A stretch of 64,000 nucleotides of DNA from Lepas anatifera. Lineage: Eukaryota > Arthropoda > Thecostraca > Lepadidae. The position numbers were made by a program, and so were the translations under genes. Below the pieces are notes generated by a model that worked only from the letters and a program-made list of their open reading frames with translations, made no database searches and was not told the DNA's origin. The stretch is from positions 694,501-758,500 of the forward strand of contig JAOTON010002237.1 in assembly GCA_034440635.1 (NCBI GenBank). Direction: 5' to 3'. Each line of letters begins with the position of its first letter. The first letter of the stretch is position 1. This document shows positions 31,065 through 41,493 of this stretch, in pieces.

Positions 31065-32255
31065 TAGGGTGCCTCATTTTGCACCGACCATGCAAATTAT
31101 TGGGTGGCAGTAGTTTTTCCCATTGTTTGAGATCTGCTGAATCCAATGGTACCAATTTTATACAAATTCAAACATTTCTAGGGGTTGCGGATTAGATTTG
31201 AAATTCTGAATTTATAAAAAAGTTGTAAAAAAGCCTGTTTTGACGCCACATAGATATAGCTCTTCTGTTCAGAGCCAATAAACCGAAATCTACCGATCGT
31301 TTGCCATAAATCCGGTTTATTTGGAACGTATTTGGTTGAATTTAGAAGTAAGATTACTCTTAATATTGAGTTAACCATCATATTTTAGCAAAATGTAGAC
31401 ATTTGCATGCCTATTTCGATGTGTATTTTAGTTAATACGCACTCTGTGTACTATCATAGTAAGTGAGTTTCTTTGGTCACGTGAGGAGCATTTATAACAC
31501 TTTGGTTGGTAAAAATGGCAAAGGCTGTGTCAAGAATGGATGTTCATAAAGCTAAACAAATGAAGAATGTTTGATTCGCTCATATGTTTTATCCCGAACA
31601 TGAACTATACCATCCTTAGATTCTGTCTCAATAAGCCCCATTCCACCACACCATATAACTAAGTACCTTTCCAATAAGTACGCCTTGATTAAAAATAAAC
31701 GTTTATGAATAATTAAGGAATAATAATAATTAATCAATTAATAATAATATTAATTAGTTAATAATAATTAGCAATAAGGCTCGCGGCTAAAATATCACAA
31801 TTGTCGGAAGATCAGGTTACTAATTGATAACCGAAGTGATCTGCCACGGATCTTTTTCTTATTCCTGTGCGAATCTTTTATAGTTTTTGTTCAGCTCAAT
31901 CACAGTGTAAGTTATGGAAACAGATGAAAATGACCCTGGCCAGTCAACAAATACGGGCAAATTTCCGGCGATTTGATTCACAACCCGCGTTTATCCGTAG
32001 CATGCCTTCCTCCTCAATTGCAGGGGCCAAGTTTCCAACATCACGAAAAATTCTAAACTATTTCTTTCACGTGGCTTATGATTGTGACGACAGACAAGAG
32101 ACCTACGAGAAGGCTGTAGAAAACGCCCTCCCATTCTGGCACATGGCTAGAATAAACACCATCAGTGAGCGGAGCTGCCGGTATAGACTAGAAAAACTGC
32201 GGGAAGAGTGACAGACACTCTTAAAAATGCCGGAGTGAACCATGTCAGAGGAATG
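31065..32255 (+). repeat. Left inverted end of the 7.1-kb element
   Basis: Matches 36965-38141 in inverted orientation with many substitutions and indels, including 'CAAATGTCTACATTTTGC' in part and 'TTGGTCACGTGAGGAGC'. A TAA-rich insertion (about 31695-31775) is specific to this side. Confidence 0.75.
31915..32255 (+). pseudogene. Broken N-terminal gene fragment, left end
   Basis: Starts METDENDPGQSTNTGK and reads into a stop. In another frame it continues ENALPFWHMARI and RYRLEKLREE. Related fragments lie at 36965-37310 (minus) and 32725-32800 (minus, LWQEWRKLQK). I recall arthropod element-linked hypothetical proteins with a 'FW..ARI...KL..L..EW..L.K' pattern, but cannot name the family. 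The fragment is not expressed as a protein in this state. Confidence 0.45.
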
Positions 32256-33339
32256 TATAAAAATTTCAGTTAAGTTTATTTCATTACACACCTGTCGATT
32301 CGGGAGAACGAGGCGATCTCCAGCTTCTATGCTGGCAGGTGCTCGAAGGATGTGCCGTGGTAGTTGAACGGGTAAGTTCTTGGCGTGACGCTTTGCTTTG
32401 CGCGTCGCAGACTCGGTCCCCACAGCTTCCTCGTCGGGTTGCACATCGTACATTTATTCTTCAGCAGAGCTTGCTGAGTCTAGTGTTCATACTCAAGCGC
32501 GGCACCAGCCGAAGAACTTCCCGCTACTCTTCTTTGTGCCGTCTGTCACGCATTCTGCAGTCGTTCCTTTCCAGCGAGCTTTTTGTCATTACCGCTCGTG
32601 GTCCCTTACTTGGCGCCACGCTGGTCAGCGTAGAACACGATGTCTTCTTGTAATTTGATGTTAGTAGGTGGCTCTGTTGTAGTTCAACAATCACGTTTGG
32701 TGGTTATATGTCCCTTAGATTGCCTAACACTAACGGAAATTTTTATGCATTTTTCTGACATGGATGGCTCAGGCTTTTTGGAGTTTCCGCCACTCTTGCC
32801 ACAGTTCAGGGGTCGAAAAACTTGCCGATCTGCCTACGCCGTCGGCGACCCTACCATCTTTTGGTTAACGACCCAGTAACTGTCTCAAACTCTGATTTCA
32901 TCTCTTTTCCCATGATTTTAGCTTCCACCATCCGCTCGTGCTTTTAAATATGCTTACCCTCTCCACTGTCTCCACCCGTCAACCAATACAGACACTGTTC
33001 ATCAAAATCTATAGGATGAAGTCTGCCAGTTCCTTTGGCCAAGAATGGGCAGAATCCACTTCGACAAAGAGCCAAGTTAGCCTTCGTTTCCCCCTTTGTT
33101 TGGCGCTTCTGAAAGACAGCTTGGCTACAACGGCGATCTTTGACCGATTGCATCTGGCATCATCACTGCCCTTAGTTGCTGCTAGTATATGGTAGTTATG
33201 CTTTTCCTTACTAAAATTTTTTGGTCCCATTTCATGAAAAACTACTGAAATTGCCTGGTACTTTAGGTGATGCCATTTCCCTTTCCCGTATTTATGTACC
33301 ATTTTTAAGTTTGAACTAGAATGTACTAGAATATGTCAC
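32256..33339. other. Interior of 7.1-kb element, unclassified
   Basis: Holds a minus-strand fragment at about 32725-32800 (LWQEWRKLQK), a second copy of the hypothetical-gene segment, and a 97-codon minus-strand open frame (33009-33302) with no recognised domain. Nothing else is identified. Confidence 0.35.
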
Positions 33340-33373
33340 GAGTCGGTACCAAGTCGGTGATTTTTTTTCAATA

Positions 33374-33452
33374 GGCGACCAATGGGCGACCAAGTCGGCC
33401 GAAACCACCGACTTGCGTGGTCGCCTGGTCGCCGGTGGTCGCCCTGGTACGT
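33374..33452. repeat. GGTCGCC/GCGACC inverted-repeat cluster
   Basis: GCGACCAAGTCGG and CCGACTTGCGTGGTCGC face each other around a short spacer, with further GGCGACC and GGTCGCC repeats on both sides. It can form a strong hairpin. Function unknown; it may be a decayed element end. Confidence 0.5.
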
Positions 33453-35856
33453 TTTCGGCGTCTGCGGCCTTCAGAACAAGCGCGGCGCGGGCTGCCGATA
33501 ATATTTTTGCCTTATTGTTGAAAGCATTGGGCGCCGTTTTTGACGACTGGTGTTGAATTTGTTAAATCCAAGGGGTCAAATCAAAATGTGCGTTAATCAT
33601 AGACGGTCTGTGCAATCTGTGTGGATTTTGGAGTCTGCGTGCAGTGATGTTTACCGGTTATGCTGTTCGGCGAAAAGTCTCTGAACTCAGAAGGAAAAAA
33701 ACCTTGAATACCAGTGGTACATGGTTTAACTCTAAAATCACGCTAAAAAATAAAACAATAATAAAAATAACAACAAAATAATAATAACAATAAAACAAGC
33801 CAATAAAACAATCACGCTAAAATGTCTTAGTTAACTTTGTTCTATAGTCATACATTCCCAAGGGCGTGGATTTCCTACACGATTTTTGGGGTGCCTAATT
33901 ATGAATCTATCCATAACAAGCATACTTTTATTGATACCGCCATGTTCTTGCCTTATACCTAGCTGGACATATAACTGGGTGACCAAGTAGGCCTGTTATT
34001 TAACAATTCTGAAGTCCCTGAAATGAGAAACAGGGAAATTTGAATGATACTCTTAGCAGACACAGAAAATAACTTTAGCTTTCATTAGGGGTGTCTCAGC
34101 AGTAACAGATCCAAGCGAGTTCGTGGCCCCTTAGTTTGAAAGGACTGAGGGTGGTCTGAGGGGGAAAAAACACCCCCAAAAACTGGTTAAACCAGGTCTG
34201 TGAGGCAGAAAATACCTTGCCTCTGGCCCAACCACTAGATTGCAAGTGCTGAGGCTACAGATGGAGCTTTGAAGTTTAGAAGTTGACTTGTGAAGTTGCT
34301 GAAAACAGGTTTTGTTGGTGCTAGGTTGGCTCACATCATGTTCTGTATGACCATATGTCTCAGTGTGTATGTATTGTTATCTCAAGTGTCAATATTAGTT
34401 GAATTTTTGTAAACTTTATTATTTCACTATCTATTAATTGATTTGTATATAACTAGTGTCTTATTTACACAGACGCACCATGGCATGTGAAGTCTCATAA
34501 TAAATATTTTGAGCCTCAATATTCAAGGCAGAGTATAAAGTATGATTTCCTGTTCCTGCTTCCAAGATGAATCCTCTAAAATTGAAAGAACATAAATAAG
34601 CCAGGTAGAAAGATCAAAAGTTTGTTTCTTGGCCCACAATATTGTTCTGTAAAATGGTCTCAAGCATTCCCATAGTTGGGAATGGGAGTTCCCATTTATA
34701 GGTCAATCATTCCCATTTATGGCCCATTATTCCCATTCATGATACTGTTACCATTTTTAAGTCACACCAACCACAGTTTTTCTGCACTGATTGATGATAA
34801 TAGCCTTTATCCTTTTGGTTGAAGTGTGCCCTTTTGGATGACAGAGTTCACCCTCTGAGGGCTGTCCCCTGCTAAAATCCTAGATCCATTACTGTGCATT
34901 GGCATTCCAAAAGGGATATAAATGTGCATTCCTGCACAGCACAAAGATGTGATAAACCATTTCTAATTTGCCAGAAGACCCCACTGCAAGGACAATGGTC
35001 CATTCAAAGTCTGCCAAACATAGAATAGGCTGTGCCTTTTGGACAGATGGGAGCACACTGGATGGTCAGGGTGTGTTTGACTGATTATATGCATCCAAGT
35101 TTCTGCTAATATCTTGTGCTTTTTGTCTCACCCAGAAATTCAAATCATTTTGTTTTCTCTATTATGGATGAAATATGGAAGCACTGCCACAGAGGTACAG
35201 TAGAAATGTCACAGAGAGATTGTGTCGACCACAAAAGAACAGGTTGCTGAAATGCATAGTGTTCTTCTCAGTACCCAATCCTGGTCCAAATGGGTCATCA
35301 GCAACTATTCTGGAAACTTCTTCAGTCCTGATTATTAATGCTAAGCTGCATCAATTAAGAGCTTTGGAAATAGTCATCATGGGAATGATGTCATGGCAAA
35401 GAAAATTAGGTTATCCCCAACAGACAGCATTATTATTGCTTTGAGTAGAACCATGTTCGGCAATGGAGAGAAAATTGGGCTTTATCTTAGCAATGGTTGA
35501 TATTTTCCACTGCACTTCTGAGGAAATGTTGCAAATGAATAATGTTTGAATTATTTATTTGAAATGTTACAGGAATTTATCTGATTTGTGGCGCCTGAAG
35601 GTGATGAATCACAAGTATTTCACGACGCATGTACATAACGAACGTTTTTTTCTCTAGTTAAATGAAACATCAAAACTGTTTCTGAGGCTCATTTTTTAAG
35701 GTGCTGCAAACCCTTTTATTTGTCTCTAATATAATGCCAAACAATTTTTCCAATGGATGGACACAAAATAAAACCATTATTGATGAGAGGACAACAATGG
35801 TGCATCAATCATGGTTGTATCTTGCTTGGTCTGGAAGTGATGGGCGAGAATGTTAA
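33453..35856. other. Interior of 7.1-kb element, no gene seen
   Basis: AT-rich. Contains a simple AATAA/ACAATAAAA patch at 33740-33830 and a CCCATTTAT-type short repeat near 34670-34740 (TTCCCATT repeated). An 89-codon plus-strand open frame (35175-35444) has no recognisable domain. Confidence 0.35.
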
Positions 35857-36057
35857 ATGCCCCGGGGGCGCCACCAAGGAATTTTTACAGGGGAACGGAC
35901 CCGGGCTGGTGCGGACCGGGGCAGGCGAATTTTGAGCATATTTGGTACCTGACAGCATTAATGACGATGGATCGAAAGTTCTGGGGAGACTTCCCCACCT
36001 GGTTGGCCAACAGGGGAGATGCGTAGGTACCCCGTCCCCCGCTTTCGGCGCCTATTT
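35857..36057 (-). repeat. GC-rich dispersed repeat R1, copy 2
   Basis: Inverted relative of 195-390: GCCCCGGGGGCGCC at one end, GAATTTTGAGCATATTTGGTACC in the middle in part, TTGGCCAACAGGGGAGA and CCCCGCTTTCGGCGC at the other end. Confidence 0.6.
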
Positions 36058-36964
36058 AATTGCCCTTGTGTACGGGCAGCGTATTATCTTTGACCTCGAT
36101 TGACCTCTGACCAGACTTAGCCGAAGCTATTCATGACTGCGTAGTGCGTATAAATGACTGATCACTATCCAACACTGCCTTTTAGGACCGACATATCCCA
36201 CCCAAAGCGAGCGTTCTTGCTATTATAACTCGAAGCTACGTTATAACATCCCCAATATTCAGTGTCCTGTTGCGCCCTAGCCTTTTGACCCGACATGAAA
36301 ATGGATGTTGCTCTAGTGAAAGAGCTGCTCGGGATCTATCGAATAGCGTTGAGAAAGTGGTTCCGGCTATTTTGCTTACGAAGATAAACAAGGTTTTGTA
36401 GAGTACTGCATTTAATACATTTTGACGTATATGATTTTTTCCTCTGGTGAGCACAGTATTGACCTGACGCAAAAATGCCGGTAGTAACGCCGATTGCACT
36501 TCCGACGAGCTTCCGATCGCTTTTTCCGATTTTATCTTTCTTTGTTTCTGAGATCGAAGATATCATTTTGAACCCCCTCCCACCAGGGGGAGGGGGTTCA
36601 TAAGTGATTCATGCCGGTCATCGGGGCTAGGGTTAAGGGCCAGAATGTATAATTTTGTTGCTTTCAGGTCATAACTTTGACTTACTGAATTATAATTTCA
36701 TGACTTCATTTAGGCAATGACCTGAATATGGCTCAGGTCATCAATATTGAGAAACCCGATCTATATTTTATAGGCTTTTCATATCTATATTTTATCGGAA
36801 CCTTCCCCCTTGCACCCGCCAGTGCTTCCTATAGCCATATTTTTACCACTTTTAAGACCGATTTTGTAATGCATGTAGCAATAGGTTCGGCGACCATAGA
36901 AGAAGCCTGGATTTTAGTCGGCGACCACAACCTCACTTTTGAGACCCCTGCCACAGTTTTTCTA
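36058..36964. other. Interior of 7.1-kb element, right part
   Basis: Contains a small GC hairpin (CCCCCTCCCACCAGGGGGAGGGGG at about 36573-36596) followed by GGGTTAAGG, which may be a decayed TTAA element end, and AGGTCA motifs downstream. No gene. Confidence 0.35.
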
Positions 36965-38141
36965 GTCTATGCCGGTAACTCCGCTTACTGATGGTATGTA
37001 TTCTAGCCATATGCCAGAACCCGAGACTTTTTCTACAGCATTTTCGTAGGCCTATTGTCCGTCATCACTATCATAAGCCATGTGGAAGAAATACTTGAGG
37101 ACCTGTCGTGCTGTTCGAAGCTGGCTTCTGTAATTGAGGAGGAAAGCTGACCTACGTAATAGACGCGGGTAGTGGATCGAATCGCCGGCAATTTGCCCGT
37201 ATTTGACTGGCCAGCAATGGTGGAAACAAGGTGGGGGGGGGGCTCAGGCCTCTCCCCCGAAATGTCCGAGTTCCTATAGTTTATAGGTCTTCTGTCTCCA
37301 TAACTTAGCCTGTGATCAAGCAGGACTAAAATTATAAGTTTTTCACCGGAATAAGAAAAAAAGATCCGTGGAAGATCACTTCGGTTATCAATTAGTAATA
37401 TGATCTTCCGAAAAAAACTGTGGTATTGCAGGCCCGAGTCTGGCTACAATAGGACAGTTTTCCTGAACATTTGAAGATGCTGCATTTTACTTCATTATTT
37501 ATAAACTTTTATTTTTATCAAAGCGTACACATTGGAAAGGTACTTAGTAATATGTGTGGTGGAATGCGGCTTATTGAGGCAGAATCTAAGGATGGTATAG
37601 TTCATGGTCGGGATAAAATATGTGAGCGAATCTCAGACATTCTTTATTGGTTTAGCCTTATGAACATCCATTTTTGACACAATCTTTGCCATTTTTACCA
37701 ACCAAAGTGTTATAAATGCTCCTCACGTGACCAAAGTAACTCACTTACTATGATAGTACACAGAGTGCGTATTAACTAAAATACACATCGAAATAGGCAT
37801 GCAAATGTCTACATTTTGCTAAAATATGATGGTTAACTCAATATTAAGGGTAATCTTACTTCTAAATTCAGCCAAATACGTTCCAAATAAACCGGATTTA
37901 TGGCAAACGACCGGTGGATTTCGGTTTCTTGGCTCTGAACAGAAAAGCTATATCTCTGTGGTATCAAAACAGGCTTTTTTACCATTTTTTACAAATTCAG
38001 AATTCCAAATCCAATCCGCGACCCCTAGAAATTTTTTAATTTGTATGATTTTGGTACCATTGGACTAAGGAGGTCTCAAACAATGGGAAAAACCACCGCC
38101 ACCCAAAAATTTGCATGGTCGGTGCATAATGAGGCACCCTA
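36965..38141 (-). repeat. Right inverted end of the 7.1-kb element
   Basis: Inverted partner of 31065-32255. Includes, on the minus strand, the same gene fragment (SNTGKLPAI in place of STNTGKFPAI). A G/C-run insertion near 37225-37260 and other changes show substantial age. Confidence 0.75.
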
Positions 38142-38379
38142 TTGCACATGCTCTCCCTTATTCCTTCAAAACCCAGCATGCTACTACTTAACAGACATTC
38201 ATCTTGTACCTGAAACAGAAAGGCGAACACAATTAATGACCAGTTACCACATCCTCCCCCTGTCTTCGCTCGCCCTAACAGCCCGATGGAGAGCCGGTGG
38301 CACCTCAGCTGCAGGTCCGGAGCACTCACACTGTCTACAAACGTATCTGAGACCAGGACCATGACCAGTCTTAGCTGGA

Positions 38380-38862
38380 ATTAAGTGTATTTAACATAAG
38401 GCAATGGCCGGTCAGTCTGCAGATTGCACCCAATGTTGACAATATATCGCCCAATACCAGCACTGTCGCGTCAACACTGCTGCACCACTTCGCCAAAGGT
38501 TCAACACAAAGGGTTCAACTATGGCGATCGCCGCCACCACATAATGTCCTTTATCACCGTTTCTTAACCACTGCCGCCCGCCACGACGGCCCCGCACTGT
38601 CGTTACGAGTGTTCCGACGCATGAGCAGAGCGCCAGACGAATGCTGTGCAGCATCGCAGCAGAGCTTCGTGAGCATAATCAGTGGCGGCATCCAGTCTGC
38701 GACGGCAAAGGCAGGCGTCTGCCGAACGTGATGAAGCTGCTTTAAGGATCGCAGGAGATTGAAAACACAATGGTTTGTGATATTGGAAAGGCTCAAGGAC
38801 AACTTGGCATGTCACATTCGCCTTTCTGACCCTGATTATGATTATTGCATTGCTACAACGTG
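38380..38862 (-). repeat. Possible BEL/Pao LTR
   Basis: Lies directly downstream of the integrase stop on the minus strand, beginning TGTGACACGTTGTAGC. Position and the TG start suit a 3' LTR. No second LTR is in the window, so the boundaries are unproven. Confidence 0.35.
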
Positions 38863-39540
38863 TCACAGTCTACTTTCCTCAAGAAAACATACTTTAGTGA
38901 CTTGCCTACGATATGTGGTACCTGCGGCTGTTACTAGCTCCACGGAGCGAGTTCGGCCATCCGAGCCGGGATATACCTCCTGCACACGTGCTAGAGGCCA
39001 GAAACCTCTTGGTGCGTTGGCCTCCTGCATCAGGACAACATCGCCGACCTTCATCTGTCTGGTCTCTTGGTGCCACTTTTGTCTTGGAAACAAAGTAGGA
39101 AGATACTCTTTCTGCCATCTTCGCCAGAGCTGGTCCACGATGGTCTGGGTCTGCCTCCACCGCCGCCTACTGTTGACCTCCTTATCTACAAATCTCCCTG
39201 GTGAAGTGTTGGGACACGCACACCCGAGCAGGATGTGGTTTGGTGTAAAAGGTTCCAGATCTCTGCCATCTGAGCTCAGGTATGTGAGAGGACGGCCGTT
39301 TATCATGGCCTCTATTTCTGTGAGAAGCGTGTGGAGGACTTCTTCAGACTGGCAGTGGCTGCCGGGTATTATTCTGAGTGCTCGTTTAACACTTCCGACG
39401 AGCCGTTCCCACGCTCCCCCATGTGAGGGGCGCCTGGGGGAATGAAATTCCACTGAATTCCCTTCTTGCTGAGATCTAATAACACACATAATGAATATTT
39501 CCGCTTAGCCTGACACGATTCTACGACGTTGATTTTATGG
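38863..39540 (-). pseudogene. BEL/Pao integrase C-terminal fragment
   Basis: Minus strand. WNFIPPGAPHMG in one frame and then, after a frameshift near 39420, GAWERLVGSVKRALRI, EVLHTLLTEIEAMINGRPLT, PNHILLG, and the C-terminal MKVGDVVLMQEANAPRGFW and RSVELVTAAGTTYRR, ending LEESRL. These phrases are diagnostic of the C-terminal integrase region (DUF5641-type) of BEL/Pao LTR retrotransposons. The catalytic DDE portion and everything upstream are missing. Relic. Confidence 0.9.
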
Positions 39541-39610
39541 TGACATTTTTATGGTGACATTTTTATCCTGACACTCCTGAAGTCAGGATAAATTCTAACA
39601 GAACGAGGGT
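39541..39610. repeat. TTATCCTGACA hairpin, copy 1
   Basis: TTTATCCTGACA, a short loop, and TCAGGATAAA at 39566-39597 form a stem of about 10 bp. It is preceded by a short tandem TTTTATGGTGACATT repeat. Related hairpins occur at 55405-55575. Confidence 0.6.
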
Positions 39611-40789
39611 AAAGTAAACGCTTTCCGTGCAAAAATTCCCTTATTCTGCAAAACGTGCACGTTCACTGTCGCGCCAGCTGACGATTGGGATGTTATAATT
39701 GCTATGGCAACGAGACTTTTGTTGCGGGAAATAAACAAAGCAACTTTGCCAAGTTCAGTTAGCAGCTTCCACTTCTGCCACTACAGCGACGCTAGCCCCG
39801 TAATGATAGTCCCATGCAAATCCCCAAGCAATGAGCAATTGCGCCAAAAATCATGTGTACAGAGAAAAGGTGGGCTACGTCATTGTCAATGGGTGCAGCT
39901 TTCCACATCTTTGGTGGAATCCAAGCAAGCCCCGCCAACGTTCGGAAATATCCCACCAATCCAGAGTCGTGGCTTCCGGTGGTCACAACCAGGCTCCCCG
40001 ATAATAGCATAACCCTGTTCCCTGGTCCAATAACATTTTTTCCATGATACCTATCATAGGCGTAGGAACAGGGGCCAGGGGGCCATGACACCCCTTCCCC
40101 CAAATAAGCAATATGTTTAGCATTAGCCCCATCGTGTTAAGTGGAAAAAATTACTTGAAAACACATGTTGCCCTCACCCTCAATATTCTGGACGCTCCTA
40201 TGCCTGCGATGCCTATCAAGCACCATATAGTCACAAGCTGATCCCTTTACATAGTCCCACGCTCCTAAAGTCATAGAGGGTCACTTACCATAATCAAGTG
40301 TCCCTAGTCAAACCGGGTCCCCTGAAGAATGGGGTCGGATCCCCTACCACATCACGGGCGACTTTGCCCAACTGGGTCCCCTTGCGGAATACCGTAATAA
40401 TGAGCCCAGCTCTGGCAGTGTCTCTGTGGCCGTCGCCGGGCCCCCATGCCTCGTAGTTGCGGGCCCTCTGTAAAGCAATCGTCACTTATCCTTCCCGAGC
40501 CCATATGCGTCGCGACCAAGCCCCTACCATTATCTCAAGACACTGCATTCACAACCGACCCCATATTATTTTTTAGGTATCCTGTGGTCACTACAGCGAC
40601 AGATCCAGGGGGCAAAGGGGCTGTCGTCCCCATTAGGACCCAAGGACTGACACAGCCGATTTCGGGCGCCGAAGGCGCCCGCAGTTGGCGACACTTTGGG
40701 TACAAAACACCAATGCTAGACCAAAACGCAAAGAAAATACCATTTTAAGTTGACTTTGTTCACTCTTAGCCACCCTTAATTTCGAACCA
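39611..40789. other. No gene recognised
   Basis: Mixed-composition sequence with several short open frames on both strands and no recognised domain or repeat boundary. Confidence 0.35.
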
Positions 40790-41493
40790 GCTTCCCCTGG
40801 CATACTATTGGGCGCGCCACGTGAACATGGACCGTCCTCATCGATTACTGACCGCCCTCTTCTTTGCGATTGGGTGCCTATATTTTATGATTAGCCACCG
40901 CCTTTCAGCCCTGGGGCGCCCAACTGCAACATGGACCACCCTCGTCTACTTCTGGTCGCCCTCTTCAGCATGATTGTTCGCCCCTTCTCCACTATTGGCA
41001 TATTGGCCCATAGTGCCCGATTGGCCGCCTTTATGTACCCATACATGTTCTCACATTCACGGGCAACATGCCTGTACACAAACTTAGGATAACATGAATA
41101 GGCTACACGTATGAAGTCTTAAAACGTACAGGGATGAGTGATGACAGCCCAGAATGATGCACGTCCCATCCATCCAGCCCCACAGAGCGGGCCGAAACGC
41201 GACGGCGCGCAGGTAGAACCGCGCGAGGCGAGCAGCGGGCGGAGCGAAGGGCGTCAGCGGCAGGCAGCACGGGAGAAGCAGCGGTGATCGCGGGGAGAAG
41301 TGTCTGCTATTTTACAGCCTCGTGGCGCCCCACCTCAACATGGACCATTCTCATTTGCCTCCGGCCGCCCTCAATTTTGTGGTTGGGCGCCCTGTTTTGA
41401 CGATTCCCCCTCCCTTTCAGCCCTAGGATGCCCCAATGCAACATGTATCGCACTCAACCCCTTTAAACCACCCTTTTCTGCATGATTGCGCGC
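40790..41493. repeat. ~95-bp degenerate repeat (AACATGGACC type)
   Basis: Units read 'GCGCCC.ACTGCAACATGGACCACCCTC..CTAC.TCTGGTCGCCCTC' followed by a TTTGTGATTGGGCGCC-like phrase. Copies are at about 40810, 40915 and 41325, with a further copy at 46738-46850. A GC-rich patch lies at 41185-41300. No coding. Confidence 0.5.

Larger units (their letters stand above)
31065..38141. mobile_element. 7.1-kb hAT-like element with long inverted ends
   Basis: Ends are TAGGGTGCCTCATTTTGCACC (left) and its inverted counterpart GGTGCATAATGAGGCACCCTA (right). They are flanked by ATGCACAT (31057-31064) and TTGCACAT (38142-38149), an 8-bp duplication with one mismatch. An 8-bp target duplication and a YAGGG end suit the hAT superfamily. 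Inverted ends extend inward for about 1.1 kb and carry the same gene fragment. No transposase is recognised in the interior, which has collected other repeats. Confidence 0.6.

Noticed and set aside
38759..39445. Plus-strand 228-codon open frame
   Set aside because: It is antisense to the clear BEL/Pao integrase frame on the minus strand and has no domain of its own.
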